From Azospirillum baldaniorum (GTDB lineage Bacteria > Pseudomonadota > Alphaproteobacteria > Azospirillales > Azospirillaceae), in contig NZ_CP022253.1 of assembly GCF_003119195.2 (NCBI RefSeq), forward strand, positions 2,737,001 to 2,801,000: DNA of 64,000 nt, given 5' to 3'. Position numbers and translations under genes: made by a program. Shown here one piece after another: positions 43,016 through 54,333 of this stretch; position 1 is the first letter of the stretch, and each line of letters starts with the position of its first letter. Below the pieces are notes generated by a model. The model did no database searches, was not told the origin of the DNA, and was given only the letters and a program-made list of their open reading frames with translations.

Positions 43016-44156
43016 GACCCTCTCCCTGCTTCCCACCCTGCTCGACGCGCGGCGGCTGGTCGTCAAGATCGGCTCCGCCCTGCTCGTCGACAGCGCCACC
43101 GGCCGGATGCGCCGCGAGTGGCTGGACGCGCTGGCCGACGACGTGGCCGCCTGCCGCAAGCGCGGCCAGGAGGTGGTGATCGTCACCTCCGGCGCGGTCG
43201 CCTGCGGGCGCGAGCATCTCGGCCTCGTCGGGCGCGCCCTGCGTCTGGAGGAGAAGCAGGCCGCCGCCGCCACCGGCCAGATCCGGCTCGCCGCCGCCTA
43301 CCAGGAGACGCTGGCCCGCCACGGGCTGACCGTCGCCCAGGTGCTGGTGACGCTGGAGGACACGGAGGAGCGCCGCCGCCACCTCAACGGCCGCGCCACC
43401 ATCGACACGCTGCTGAAGCTGGGCGCCGTCCCGGTCATCAACGAGAACGACACGGTCGCCACGGCGGAGATCCGCTTCGGCGACAACGACCGTCTGGCCG
43501 CCCGCGTCGCCCAGATGATCAGCGCCGACACGCTGGTCCTGCTGTCGGACATCGACGGCCTCTACACCGCCGACCCGCGCAAGGACCCTGACGCCCGGCA
43601 CATCCCGGTCGTCCAGGAACTGACCTCCGACATCGAGAACATGGCGGGCGAGCCGCCGCCCGGCTACAGCTCCGGCGGGATGGTGACCAAGATCGTCGCG
43701 GCGCGCGTCGCGCTGGCCGCCGGCTGCCGCATGGTCATCGCCAAGGGCAAGCGCATGAACCCGCTGGCCGCGCTGGAGCAGCGGCCCGAGCAGGGCGGCG
43801 CCCTGTGCACATGGTTCCTGCCCGCCGCCTCCCCCTCCTCCGCCCGCAAGGCGTGGATCGGCGGCAACCTGAACGCCCACGGCGCGCTGACGGTGGACGC
43901 CGGCGCCCTGTCGGCGCTTGCCCGCGGGGCCAGCCTGCTGCCCGCCGGGGTGCGCGCCGTCGAGGGCGACTTCGAGCGCGGCGACGTGGTGGTGGTCAAG
44001 GCGCCGGACGGGCGCGAGGTGGCGCGCGGCCTGACCGCCTACGCCGCCGAGGACGCCCGCCGCATCGCCGGCCGCAAGAGCCACGAGATCGAGGAGATCC
44101 TGGGCTACCGGGGCCGCGACGAGATGATCCACCGCGACGATCTGGTGGTGCGGTGA
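42960..44156 (+). CDS. proB: Glutamate 5-kinase
   Basis: 398 residues. Amino-acid-kinase domain ([55 protein letters not shown]) and a C-terminal PUA domain ([24 protein letters not shown]). It makes glutamyl-5-phosphate in proline synthesis. ATG 42960 with AAGG 5 bases before it gives a 24-residue Thr-rich start, and the gene overlaps obgE by 56 bp in another frame. Confidence 0.95.
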   Translation: MTVTTPSTAATATTTPKAETLSLLPTLLDARRLVVKIGSALLVDSATGRMRREWLDALADDVAACRKRGQEVVIVTSGAVACGREHLGLVGRALRLEEKQAAAATGQIRLAAAYQETLARHGLTVAQVLVTLEDTEERRRHLNGRATIDTLLKLGAVPVINENDTVATAEIRFGDNDRLAARVAQMISADTLVLLSDIDGLYTADPRKDPDARHIPVVQELTSDIENMAGEPPPGYSSGGMVTKIVAARVALAAGCRMVIAKGKRMNPLAALEQRPEQGGALCTWFLPAASPSSARKAWIGGNLNAHGALTVDAGALSALARGASLLPAGVRAVEGDFERGDVVVVKAPDGREVARGLTAYAAEDARRIAGRKSHEIEEILGYRGRDEMIHRDDLVVR

Positions 44157-44836
44157 GCGTTCCGATCCTGGCCCGCCCTCCCCTCCAGGCGATCCTGTGG
44201 GACATCGACGGCACGCTGCTGGACAGCGAGCCCTGGCACCAGCGCGCCACCATCGCGGTCTGCCGGCTGCACGGCCATGCCCTGTCCGACACGGACTACG
44301 CGGCCACGCTGGGCGTCGCCTTCCCCGAGCTGTACGCCCGGCTGCACGCCGCCCGGCCCATGGCCCTGACCTTCCGGGAATGGGCGGACGCCATCACCGA
44401 CCTCTATCTGGAGCGCATCGCCGAGGTGGAGGCGCGGGCCGGCGCCCTGGCTCTGGTCGACGCCTTCGCGGAGCGGGGGCTGCTGCAGGCCTGCGTGTCG
44501 AACAGCGGACGCCGCGTGGTCGAGGCCAACCTGCGCCACATGGGCAGCCCGCATTTCCTGTTCGGCCTCAGCCGCGACGACGTGAGCAAGGGCAAGCCGG
44601 ACCCCGAGCCCTACCTGACCGCCGCCGCCCGCCTCGGCGTGCCGCCCGCGGCCTGCGCGGTGATCGAGGACAGCCCGACCGGCGCCCGCGCCGCCAAGGC
44701 CGCCGGCATGCTGACCATCGCCTGGCCCCAGCACGCCGACCTGCTGTTCGAGGCCGCCGACCATGTGGTGGCGGACCCGGCGGCGCTGGACTGGGACGGC
44801 CTGTGCGGTCTCGCGGAGCGCATGGCGGCGGATTGA
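44153..44836 (+). CDS. HAD-superfamily hydrolase, beta-phosphoglucomutase-like
   Basis: 227 residues. HAD motif [13 protein letters not shown], motif II CVSNSGR, and motifs [18 protein letters not shown] and [20 protein letters not shown] subfamily IA with a helical cap. It starts with GTG inside the proB stop (GTGA). Possible roles include a sugar phosphatase; substrate cannot be inferred. Confidence 0.88.
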   Translation: MSVPILARPPLQAILWDIDGTLLDSEPWHQRATIAVCRLHGHALSDTDYAATLGVAFPELYARLHAARPMALTFREWADAITDLYLERIAEVEARAGALALVDAFAERGLLQACVSNSGRRVVEANLRHMGSPHFLFGLSRDDVSKGKPDPEPYLTAAARLGVPPAACAVIEDSPTGARAAKAAGMLTIAWPQHADLLFEAADHVVADPAALDWDGLCGLAERMAAD

Positions 44837-44857
44837 CCGCCGCCGTTCCCTAGCGCC

Positions 44858-45601
44858 TCAGCCCTTCACAACGAAGAAATAGACCGTCATCGCCACGCCG
44901 ACGAGGATCACGAACTTGCGCAGGATCGGCGGCGGGATGTGACGGGCGACGGCGGCCCCGGCATAGCCGCCGGCCATGGCGGCGACCAGCATGATCAGCG
45001 CTTCGTTCCAATAGACCGCGCCGCCGAAGACGAAGGCCACCACCGCAACCGCGTTCAGGCAGCCGGACACCAGCGCCTTCAGCCCGTTCATCGCGTGCAA
45101 ATCGGTCAGGCCGAAGACACCCAGCGTCGCCAGGATCAGGATGCCGATCCCCCCGCCGAAATAGCCGCCGTAGATGGCGATGAAGAACTGCACGATCAGC
45201 ACCGTGCTGTGGCCGACCTTGAAGTTGCGGCGGATGTAGGCCGACACCTTCGGGCCGAAGGCGAACAGCACCGTCGCGAACAGCAGCAGCCACGGGATGA
45301 CCGCCTCGAACACCCGCTGCGGCGTCCACAGCAGGAGCAGCGCCCCCAGCAGCCCACCGATCAGGCTGACGCCGAGGAAGGCCGGCAGGCTGACCTCCTT
45401 GATCCGCCCCAGCTCCCGCCGATAGCCGTAGGCGCTGGCCAGCGCGCCCGGCGACACTGCCACCGTGCTGGTCGCGTTGGCATTCAGCGGCGGCACGCCG
45501 GCCATGATCAGTGCCGGGAAGGTCAGGAAGCTGCCGCCACCGGCCACGGCGTTGAGCACGCCCGCGAAGAAGGCGGAGACGATCAGCAGCAGGGTCAGCA
45601 T
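44858..45601 (-). CDS. TSUP-family (TauE/SafE) membrane transporter
   Basis: 247 residues, about eight membrane helices. N-terminal half has FAGVLNAVAGGGSFLTFPALI and ATSTVAVSPGALAS; the second half has the repeat-like QFFIAIYGGYFGGGIGILIL. These duplicated Gly-rich segments are the DUF81/TauE signature. Members export or import sulfite, sulfoacetate or other organosulfonates. It is convergent with the HAD gene. Confidence 0.9.
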   Translation of the reverse strand: MLTLLLIVSAFFAGVLNAVAGGGSFLTFPALIMAGVPPLNANATSTVAVSPGALASAYGYRRELGRIKEVSLPAFLGVSLIGGLLGALLLLWTPQRVFEAVIPWLLLFATVLFAFGPKVSAYIRRNFKVGHSTVLIVQFFIAIYGGYFGGGIGILILATLGVFGLTDLHAMNGLKALVSGCLNAVAVVAFVFGGAVYWNEALIMLVAAMAGGYAGAAVARHIPPPILRKFVILVGVAMTVYFFVVKG

Positions 45602-45709
45602 GGGGCCACGGTCCGGCGGGTGGAAAAAGCCCGCGGACTATGCCCTCTCGGCAAGGCTTACGGTACTGCGTTTTCGGCGGTGCGGTATTTCACGCACGGC
45701 CGGTGGGGT

Positions 45710-46576
45710 CTAGCGGGTCGGGGGAAGCGTACGCAGGTAGGCGACCAGGGCGCCCAGCTCGCCGTCGCTCATGGACTTGTAATAGTGATAGCCCATGGGC
45801 GGGCTCAGCCGGTGGCCGTCGGGACGTACACCCTCGGTGATCGCCTTGCGGATCTCCGCGTCGGTCCAGCCGCCCAGCCCATGCTCCTTGTCCTGCGTGA
45901 TGTTGCGGGAGACGGCGTTGCCCCACGGCCCGGTGAAATTCCGCCCGCCGGCCCCCATGCGGGTCATGTCGAGCCGCCCGTCCGGCAGCATCGGCGTGTG
46001 GCATTCCATGCAGTGGCCGAGCGGGCCGGCCATGTACGCGCCGTACGTCACCGGGTCCGTACGCGGGATCTCCGCCACCGACCCGACCGGCGGTCCGTAG
46101 GCGGCGGGCAGCGCCATGCGGTACTCGGACTTCGGGACAGAATGCCGCACCGGCGGCACGCTGCGCAGATAGGCGACGATGGCGCGCAGGTCGCCGTCCG
46201 AAAGGCCGCGGTAGAAGCCGAAGGGCATCGGCGGCCCGATCAGGCTGCCGTCGGGACGCCTGCCTTCGCGGATGGCGGCGATCAGCTGCTCGTCGGTCCA
46301 GCGCCCGATCCCCGTCTCCGGGTCCGGTGTGATGTTGGAGGCATAGGCGGTGAAAGGCTCCTCGACGAAGGGCGTTCCGCCGGCCAGCTCCCGCCCCGCG
46401 ACCGGACCGTTGGGCCCCTGCGGCGTGTGGCAGTTGCCGCAGGCGACGATGCCATTGACCAGGGCGCGCCCCCGCTCCACCGGCGATTCCGGCGGGGTCT
46501 CCGCCCCGGCGGTCGCGATCATGCCGGACAGCATCAGGCACGCGGCGACGCTGCCGCGGCGGACAAGCCGGACCAT
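45710..46576 (-). CDS. Periplasmic diheme cytochrome c
   Basis: 288 residues with a signal peptide (about 1-26, ending ATAGA). Two c-type haem sites: CGNCHTPQG and CMECHTPM, in two homologous halves with similar RP.G......PMPFGFYRGLSDGDLRAIVAYLRS-like stretches containing the axial Met. This is the shape of the cytochrome subunit of alcohol or aldehyde dehydrogenases (adhB-type, but short), or of thiosulfate-type partners. No dehydrogenase gene is adjacent. SD GGGAG precedes the ATG at 46576. Confidence 0.9.
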   Translation of the reverse strand: MVRLVRRGSVAACLMLSGMIATAGAETPPESPVERGRALVNGIVACGNCHTPQGPNGPVAGRELAGGTPFVEEPFTAYASNITPDPETGIGRWTDEQLIAAIREGRRPDGSLIGPPMPFGFYRGLSDGDLRAIVAYLRSVPPVRHSVPKSEYRMALPAAYGPPVGSVAEIPRTDPVTYGAYMAGPLGHCMECHTPMLPDGRLDMTRMGAGGRNFTGPWGNAVSRNITQDKEHGLGGWTDAEIRKAITEGVRPDGHRLSPPMGYHYYKSMSDGELGALVAYLRTLPPTR

Positions 46577-46771
46577 GGGGTTCTCCCTCACCGATGACGC
46601 AGAGGGCCACGCTACGCCCGCAATCGACCGCAGCCCAGACGGATTGTTGAGTACGCCGATCAGCAATTCGGCTTAGCCGCCATGGCTTTCGCGAAAGCGC
46701 GGGATGGGCTATGGTTTGCGCCCTTTTCAACCGGCCGATGCCGCTTGGCGAACGCCACTGGAGTGAGACCG

Positions 46772-48052
46772 ATGTCCGCCCTGCTTGAGACCACCGACGC
46801 CTTGCACGATCAGATGCTCGCCCTCGGCCGCGCCGCCCGCGCCGCCGCGGCGGAGCTGGCGACCGTGCCAAGCCCGTCGAAGGATCAGGCATTGCGAGCC
46901 GCTGCCGCCGCGATCCGCGCCCGCAAGGCGGAGATCCAGGCGGCCAACGACGCGGACGTCGCCGCCGCCAAGGACCGCGGCCTCGCCGGCCCCATGATCG
47001 AACGCCTCGCCCTCAACGACGCCCGCATCGAGGCGATGGCCAAGGGGCTGGAGGACATCGCCGACTTCCCCGATCCCATCGGCGGCGTCATCGCCGAATG
47101 GACCCGCCCCAACGGGCTGGCCATCCAGCGCGTGCGCGTGCCGCTGGGGGTCATCGGCATCATCTACGAGAGCCGCCCCAACGTCACCGCCGACGCCGGC
47201 GGCCTCTGCCTGAAGTCGGGCAACGCGGCGATCCTGCGCGGCGGGTCGGAGAGCATCCGCTCGTCCCACGCCATCGCCGCTTGCCTGGCCGACGGGCTGC
47301 GCGCCGCCGGGCTGCCGGAGGCGGCGATCCAGCTCGTCCCGACCACCGACCGGGCGGCGGTCGGCCACATGCTGACCATGCGCGACTTCATCGACGTGAT
47401 CGTCCCGCGCGGCGGCAAGTCGCTGATCCAGCGCATCGCCGAGGAGAGCCGCATCCCGGTCATCAAGCATCTGGACGGCAACAACACCGTCTATGTCGAC
47501 GCCGGGGCCGACCCGGAGAAGGCGCGCAAGGTGGTGATGAACGCCAAGATGCGCCGCACTTCCATCTGTGGCGCCGCCGAAACCCTGCTGGTCGACCGCA
47601 AGATCGCCGACGCCATGCTGCCGGTGCTGGTGAAGGACCTGCTCGACGCCGGCTGCGCCGTCCGCGGCGACGCCGCCGCCCAGGCCGTCGATCCGCGCGT
47701 GACCGCGGTGACGGCGGAGGACTGGGACACCGAGTTTCTCGACGCCATCATCGCCTGCGGCGTGGTGGACGGGGTGGACGGCGCGATCGACCACATCAAC
47801 CGCCACGGCTCCCACCACACCGACGCCATCGTGACCGAGGACCCGGCGGCGGCGGAGCGCTTCCTGCAGCGCATCGACAGCGGCATCGTGCTGTGGAACG
47901 CCAGCACCCAGTTCGCCGACGGCGGCGAGTTCGGCATGGGCGCGGAGATTGGCATCTCAACCGACAAGTTCCACGCCCGCGGCCCGGTCGGGGCGGAGCA
48001 GCTGACCAGCTACAAGTATGTCGTGCGCGGCGATGGTCAGACGCGGCCGTGA
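46772..48052 (+). CDS. proA: Glutamate-5-semialdehyde dehydrogenase (gamma-glutamyl phosphate reductase)
   Basis: 426 residues, usual length. Aldehyde-dehydrogenase fold; catalytic Cys in [13 protein letters not shown]; cofactor part [17 protein letters not shown] and [11 protein letters not shown]. It makes glutamate semialdehyde from the ProB product. SD GGAG before ATG 46772. It begins the proA-nadD-rsfS-rlmH run. Confidence 0.96.
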   Translation: MSALLETTDALHDQMLALGRAARAAAAELATVPSPSKDQALRAAAAAIRARKAEIQAANDADVAAAKDRGLAGPMIERLALNDARIEAMAKGLEDIADFPDPIGGVIAEWTRPNGLAIQRVRVPLGVIGIIYESRPNVTADAGGLCLKSGNAAILRGGSESIRSSHAIAACLADGLRAAGLPEAAIQLVPTTDRAAVGHMLTMRDFIDVIVPRGGKSLIQRIAEESRIPVIKHLDGNNTVYVDAGADPEKARKVVMNAKMRRTSICGAAETLLVDRKIADAMLPVLVKDLLDAGCAVRGDAAAQAVDPRVTAVTAEDWDTEFLDAIIACGVVDGVDGAIDHINRHGSHHTDAIVTEDPAAAERFLQRIDSGIVLWNASTQFADGGEFGMGAEIGISTDKFHARGPVGAEQLTSYKYVVRGDGQTRP

Positions 48053-48079
48053 GGTTTACGGCCCTGGAGCTTACGTCTG

Positions 48080-48166
48080 CCCCCTCCCCGACCCTCCCCC
48101 GCCTTCGGCGAGGGAGGGGGATTGATCCCCTCCCCTGCGAAGCGGGGGAGGGTTAGGGAGGGGGCA
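48080..48166. repeat. Double palindromic repeat between proA and nadD, copy 5
   Basis: Two hairpins: CCCTCCCCC-GCCTTCGGC-type GAGGGAGGG (48082-48119) and CCCCTCCCC-TGCGAAGC-GGGGGAGGG (48127-48152), then GGTTAGGGAGGGGGCAA. The final G-run is the only Shine-Dalgarno of nadD, 4 bases from its ATG. Confidence 0.8.
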
Positions 48167-48169
48167 AGC

Positions 48170-48787
48170 ATGGCGACACCCCCCCACCGCTACGGCGGCC
48201 CGCTCCACGCCGGCCTGCGCGTCGGGCTGCTCGGCGGCTCCTTCAACCCGGCCCACGCCGGGCACCGGCACATCAGCCTGTACGCGCTGAAGGCGCTGGG
48301 GCTCGATCAGGTGTGGTGGCTGGTCAGCCCGCAGAACCCGCTCAAGCCGGTGCGGGGCATGGCGCCGCTCGCCGAGCGGCTGGAGGAGGCCCGGCGCACC
48401 GCCCGCCATCCGGCCATCCGGGTCACCGCCATCGAGCGGGAGCTTGGCACCCGCTACACCGCCGACACGCTGGCCAAGCTGACGCTCCGCTTCCCCAAAA
48501 CGCGCTTCGTCTGGCTGATGGGGGCGGACAATCTTCGGCAAATCCCCCGCTGGCGGCACTGGACGCGCATCTTCCGGCTGGTGCCGGTTGCAGTTCTCGC
48601 TCGTCCAACTTATTCTATAGGGGCGCTTGGTGGCATAGCCGCTCAGCGCTATGCCCGTCGCCGGGTGAGCATGCACAAGGCCAAGGGGTTGGCCGGTTCG
48701 AAAACACCGGCCTGGATTTTCCTCCGCAACCCGCTGCATCCGGCTTCGGCGACGGCGATCCGCCGGGCACGCGCCAGCGGGTCGTGA
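48170..48787 (+). CDS. nadD: Nicotinate-nucleotide adenylyltransferase
   Basis: 205 residues. Nucleotidyl-transferase motif GGSFNPAHAGHRHIS, and the ISSTxxR-type region is present in altered form at the end (HPASATAIRR). It makes deamido-NAD, the substrate for NadE found at 17-19 kb. Its SD (GGGAGGGGG) is part of the palindromic repeat upstream. The gene overlaps rsfS by 4 bp. Confidence 0.94.
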   Translation: MATPPHRYGGPLHAGLRVGLLGGSFNPAHAGHRHISLYALKALGLDQVWWLVSPQNPLKPVRGMAPLAERLEEARRTARHPAIRVTAIERELGTRYTADTLAKLTLRFPKTRFVWLMGADNLRQIPRWRHWTRIFRLVPVAVLARPTYSIGALGGIAAQRYARRRVSMHKAKGLAGSKTPAWIFLRNPLHPASATAIRRARASGS

Positions 48788-49224
48788 CCCTGTATCGCGA
48801 GGTAGGTACCATCAACACGTTCATCGAACCGGCCGCGCCCGTTGTGCGGCCCGCGCCCGTTCCCGTTCCCCAGCCGGACGAACTGAAGGCGCTCGTCGAG
48901 AAGTCCCTGGACGACGATCAGGCCGAAGACGTCGTCGTCATCGACCTTGCCGGCAAGACCAGCATCGCCGACTACATGATCGTGGCGTCGGGCCGCAACA
49001 CCCGGCACATCGCCGCCATGGCCATGAAGCTGGCCGACCGCATGAAGCAGGCCGGCCTGCGCGGCGTCGAGGTCGAGGGCCTGAACCAGTGCGACTGGGT
49101 TCTGGTCGACGCCGGGGACGTCATCATCCACCTGTTCCGCCCGGAAGTCCGGACCTTCTACAACATCGAGAAGATGTGGGGTCTGGAGACGCCGCGGCCC
49201 TCCGCAGAGCGCATGAGCGCCTGA
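48784..49224 (+). CDS. rsfS: Ribosome silencing factor
   Basis: 146 residues. DUF143/RsfS core with VVIDLAGKTSIADYMIVASG, NTRHIAAMAMKL, GLNQCDWVLVDAGDVIIHLFRPEVR. It binds L14 to block subunit joining in starved cells. I use the GTG at 48784 within the nadD stop; the first 35 residues are a Pro/Val-rich tail, and a shorter start is possible. Confidence 0.92.
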   Translation: MTLYREVGTINTFIEPAAPVVRPAPVPVPQPDELKALVEKSLDDDQAEDVVVIDLAGKTSIADYMIVASGRNTRHIAAMAMKLADRMKQAGLRGVEVEGLNQCDWVLVDAGDVIIHLFRPEVRTFYNIEKMWGLETPRPSAERMSA

Positions 49225-49266
49225 CGGCCGAGCCTTCAGGACGGGTGAGGAACGGGAGTCGGACCG

Positions 49267-49725
49267 ATGCGTCTGTGGCTTGCCGCGGTTGGGCGGTCAC
49301 GGACCGGTCCGGCGCGCGACCTCTATGACGAGTATGCCGGCCGCCTGTCCTGGCCGCTGACTCTGCGCGAGGTCGAGGTGAAGAAACGCCTCGCCTCCGA
49401 CGAGTTGAAGCGGCAGGAGGCGGAGCTGCTTCTGGCCGCCATCCCCGCCGGGGCCATCGTCGTGGCCCTGGACGAGCGCGGCAAGACCATCACCAGCGAA
49501 GCCTTCGCCGCCAAGATCGGCGGCTGGCGGGACCAGGGCGCGGGCGACATCGCCTTCCTCATCGGCGGGGCGGACGGCCACGGCGACGCCGTGCGGGCGC
49601 GCGCCGATTTTCTTTTGGCCTTGGGCGCCATGACATGGCCGCATATGCTGGTGCGAGGCATGTTGGCGGAGCAAATCTACCGTGCCCAGCAAATTCTGGC
49701 CGGACACCCCTATCACCGTGCATGA
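49267..49725 (+). CDS. rlmH: 23S rRNA pseudouridine-1915 N3-methyltransferase
   Basis: 152 residues. SPOUT knot of the YbeA type: [14 protein letters not shown] and [13 protein letters not shown], and the C-terminal [18 protein letters not shown] which binds the ribosome. It methylates pseudouridine 1915 on mature 70S ribosomes. It lies 42 bp after rsfS, the usual order. Confidence 0.97.
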   Translation: MRLWLAAVGRSRTGPARDLYDEYAGRLSWPLTLREVEVKKRLASDELKRQEAELLLAAIPAGAIVVALDERGKTITSEAFAAKIGGWRDQGAGDIAFLIGGADGHGDAVRARADFLLALGAMTWPHMLVRGMLAEQIYRAQQILAGHPYHRA

Positions 49726-49873
49726 CTCCCATTGCGCGGCTGCGAGGGCGTGCCATTTTCTGATCCGGCCCAAGGCGATGCGCGCATAAAAAGGCATTAG
49801 CCATAAAAGAAGCGGCATCAGACAGTTCGACCGAGACCCGCAACCCGACCGTGACAGGCGTATGAGGAGCGTG

Positions 49874-51439
<1,566 letters not shown>

Positions 51440-51452
51440 GGCGAAACAGGGC

Positions 51453-52892
51453 ATGGGCGCAGGGCGCGATCATCCGGCGGGTGTTGCTCTGCTCCCCCTC
51501 CCCGTCTCCCGTCCGCAAGGCGCCGGGCGGAGACGGGCGTTTTCCTGGCGGCCGGCCCTGCTGACCGCCACCCTTCTCGTCCTCTCCACCGCCGCCGCGG
51601 CGCAGACCGAGTCCCCCGGCCAGACGCTGAAGCGGGTGGAGCAGGATCTCCAGACCGACAAGGCCCTGCAACGGCAGCTCGACCGCCAGTCCCAGACGCT
51701 CCAGAAGGAATTGGACGAGCTGCGCGACCGGCTGGTCGGTCTGGCCGATCAGGAACGGGCGCAGGAGGACGAACTCGCCCATCTCGAAGAGTCCCTGACC
51801 GCGCTGGAGACGCAGGAGCGCAACCAGGCCGAAAAGCTGGAGGGCGAGCGGCAGCAGATCGCCGCCCTGCTCGCCGCCCTGCAGCGCGTCGCCCGCATCC
51901 CTCCGGAAGCGGCGCTGGCCCGCCCGGACGGGCCGGTGGACACGCTGCGCTCCGCCCTGCTGTTGCGCGACACGGTGCCGGCCCTGCGCGCCCGCGCCGA
52001 CGCGCTGGCCCAGGCGCTGACCCGGCTGGCCGAGACGCGCGAGACGCTGCAGGCCCAGCGCAGCCGCACCTACGCCGCCCGCCTCACCCTGATCGACCGT
52101 CAGAAGGAGATCGGCCAGCTCGTCGCCCGGCGCGAGGAACTGTCGCGCCAGACCGAGGAGGAGCGCCAGCAGGTCGCCCAGCGCACCGCCCGGCTGACCG
52201 GTCAGGCCGCCGACCTGCGCCAGCTGATGGACCGCATCGAGGCCGAACGCCGCGCCGCCGCCGCCATGGCGGCCAAGCGCGAGGCCGAGCGGCTGGAGGC
52301 GGAGCGCCGCGAAGCCGAACGCCGGCTCGCCGAGCAGCGGGCCGCGGAGCAGAGACTGGCCGAGCAGAAGCTGGCCGAGCAGAAGCTGGCGGAACAGAAA
52401 GCGGCGGAGCAGCGGACCGCCGAACAGAAACTCGCGGACCAGCGGGCCAGCGAACAACGGACCAAGGCCGAGGCGGAAACCGCCCGCGCCGCGCCCAGCC
52501 CGCCCGCCGGGGAACGCCTGCCGGTGGGCGGCCGGGTGACCGTCCGCTACGGCGAGGCCGACCGCTACGGCGCGACCAGCCGGGGCGTCACCATCCAGGC
52601 CCGCGCCGGCTCGACGGTGGTGTCACCGCAGGCCGGAACGATCGTCTTCGCCGGGCCGTTCCGCGGCTATGGCCAAATCTTGATCGTGGAACACAGCCAC
52701 GGATATCATAGTCTCATCGCTGGATTTGGCCGCATCGACACTGCCGTCGGACGGCGCGTGGCCACGGGGGAACCCATCGGCCTGATGCCCGCCGACGGGT
52801 CACCCGATCTTTACTTCGAGCTACGACGTCACGGACAGCCGATCAATCCACAGCGCGGTTTCGGCGCCCCGGAGGGGAAAGGACAAGGGTAG
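51453..52892 (+). CDS. EnvC-like murein hydrolase activator
   Basis: 479 residues. A signal-anchor type N-terminus (about 30-50), then long coiled coils (50-290), including a run of AEQ(K/R)LAEQK-type repeats (about 280-335), and a C-terminal M23/LytM domain. In the M23 domain the zinc ligands are mostly lost: SRGVTIQA instead of HxGxDI, SLIAGF in place of YGHL, and LYFELRRHG in place of LHFE. So, like EnvC and NlpD, it should activate amidases for septal peptidoglycan splitting rather than cleave itself. It directly precedes ctpA (stop and ATG abut). Confidence 0.87.
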   Translation: MGAGRDHPAGVALLPLPVSRPQGAGRRRAFSWRPALLTATLLVLSTAAAAQTESPGQTLKRVEQDLQTDKALQRQLDRQSQTLQKELDELRDRLVGLADQERAQEDELAHLEESLTALETQERNQAEKLEGERQQIAALLAALQRVARIPPEAALARPDGPVDTLRSALLLRDTVPALRARADALAQALTRLAETRETLQAQRSRTYAARLTLIDRQKEIGQLVARREELSRQTEEERQQVAQRTARLTGQAADLRQLMDRIEAERRAAAAMAAKREAERLEAERREAERRLAEQRAAEQRLAEQKLAEQKLAEQKAAEQRTAEQKLADQRASEQRTKAEAETARAAPSPPAGERLPVGGRVTVRYGEADRYGATSRGVTIQARAGSTVVSPQAGTIVFAGPFRGYGQILIVEHSHGYHSLIAGFGRIDTAVGRRVATGEPIGLMPADGSPDLYFELRRHGQPINPQRGFGAPEGKGQG

Positions 52893-54317
52893 ATGAGGAT
52901 AGTCAAGCGTGCCGCCACCGCCGCGGCCCTGGTGTTTCTGGGGGCCGGCGTCGCCACCGTCACCGCGCAGGTGAACAGCACCGGCAACAGTTCCGAGACC
53001 TACCGCCAGCTCAACCTGTTCGGCGACGTGTTCGAGCGCGTGCGCGCCGAGTATGTCGAGTCGACGACGGACGAGCAGCTGATCGAGTCCGCCATCAACG
53101 GAATGCTCACCTCGCTCGACCCGCATTCCAGCTATCTGAACCGCAAGAGCTTCCAGGACATGCAGGTTCAGACCCGCGGCGAGTTCGGCGGGCTGGGCAT
53201 CGAGGTGACGATGGAGAACGGCCTGATCAAGGTCGTGTCCCCCATCGACGAGACGCCGGCCTTCCGCGCCGGCCTGCAGCCGGGCGACCTGATCATCCAG
53301 CTCAACGGCGAGGCCGTGATGGGCCTGTCGCTGAACGAGGCGGTGGAGAAGATGCGCGGCCCGGTGGGCAGCGACATCAAGGTCACCGTGCGCCGCGGCG
53401 AGGCCGGCGAGCCGTTCGAGGTGACGCTGACCCGCGCCGTCATCAAGGTGCAGTCGGTCCGCTACCGCACCGAAGGCGACATCGGCTACGTCCGCATCAC
53501 CAGCTTCAACGAGCAGACGCAGCAGGGGCTGGAGAAGGCCATCGCCTCGATCCAGCAGCAGCTCGGCGACAAGCTGAAGGGCTACGTCCTCGACCTGCGC
53601 AACAACCCCGGCGGCCTGCTCGACCAGGCGGTCTCGGTCTCCGACACCTTCCTGGAGAAGGGGGAGATCGTCTCCACCCGCGGCCGCAAGGCCGAGGAGG
53701 GCACGCGCTACAACGCCAAGCCCGGCGACCTCGCCAAGGGCCTGCCGATCGTGGTGCTGGTCAACGGCGGCTCGGCCTCGGCCTCGGAGATCGTCGCCGG
53801 CGCGCTGCAGGACCACAAGCGGGCGCTCGTCCTCGGCACCCAGTCCTTCGGCAAGGGCTCGGTCCAGACGATCATCCCGCTGCCCGGCCACGGCGCCATG
53901 CGCCTGACCACGGCGCGCTACTACACGCCGTCGGGCAAGTCGATCCAGGCGCTGGGCATCACCCCGGACATCGAGGTGCACCCGGCCCGCGTCGAGGAGA
54001 CCGACCAGGGTCTGATCCGCCGCCGCGAGAGCGACCTGCGCGGCGCGCTGCGCAACCCGGACGCCCCCCGCCCGGCCACCACCCAGCCGGCCCCGGCGCC
54101 GGGCGCCAGCAACGCCCCGGCTCCCGGAGCCGCTCCGGGCGCGGCCCCCGGTGCAACGCCGGGTGCGGCGCCGGCTCCGGCCAACGGCAACGCCCCGGCG
54201 GCGCCGGGCGCGGAGAATGGGGAGGGCGCGCCCAACCAGCCGCCCTTCGACTACCAGCTGGCCCGCGCGCTCGACCTGCTGCGGGGCGTCGCCCTGTTCC
54301 AGGCCCGCGCGCACTGA
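52893..54317 (+). CDS. ctpA: C-terminal processing peptidase (S41)
   Basis: 474 residues. Signal peptide (about 1-25), N-terminal helical part, PDZ domain (about 95-170, GLGIEVTMENGLIKVVSPIDETPA), and protease domain with nucleophile Ser in NGGSASASEIVAGAL and Lys in SFGKGSVQT. The last 75 residues are Pro/Ala/Gly-rich, probably disordered. CtpA trims C-termini of periplasmic proteins. envC-ctpA-polysaccharide-deacetylase is a conserved alphaproteobacterial group. Confidence 0.96.
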   Translation: MRIVKRAATAAALVFLGAGVATVTAQVNSTGNSSETYRQLNLFGDVFERVRAEYVESTTDEQLIESAINGMLTSLDPHSSYLNRKSFQDMQVQTRGEFGGLGIEVTMENGLIKVVSPIDETPAFRAGLQPGDLIIQLNGEAVMGLSLNEAVEKMRGPVGSDIKVTVRRGEAGEPFEVTLTRAVIKVQSVRYRTEGDIGYVRITSFNEQTQQGLEKAIASIQQQLGDKLKGYVLDLRNNPGGLLDQAVSVSDTFLEKGEIVSTRGRKAEEGTRYNAKPGDLAKGLPIVVLVNGGSASASEIVAGALQDHKRALVLGTQSFGKGSVQTIIPLPGHGAMRLTTARYYTPSGKSIQALGITPDIEVHPARVEETDQGLIRRRESDLRGALRNPDAPRPATTQPAPAPGASNAPAPGAAPGAAPGATPGAAPAPANGNAPAAPGAENGEGAPNQPPFDYQLARALDLLRGVALFQARAH

Positions 54318-54333
54318 GGGGAGTGACGGGTCC

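Noticed and set aside
43118..43591. Arg-rich frame inside proB
   Set aside because: Frame-shifted shadow of proB with no start signal and Arg/Gly/Pro bias.
52202..52465. Minus-strand open frame rich in Ser, Ala and Cys opposite the envC repeats
   Set aside because: It only mirrors the AEQ repeat codons of envC.
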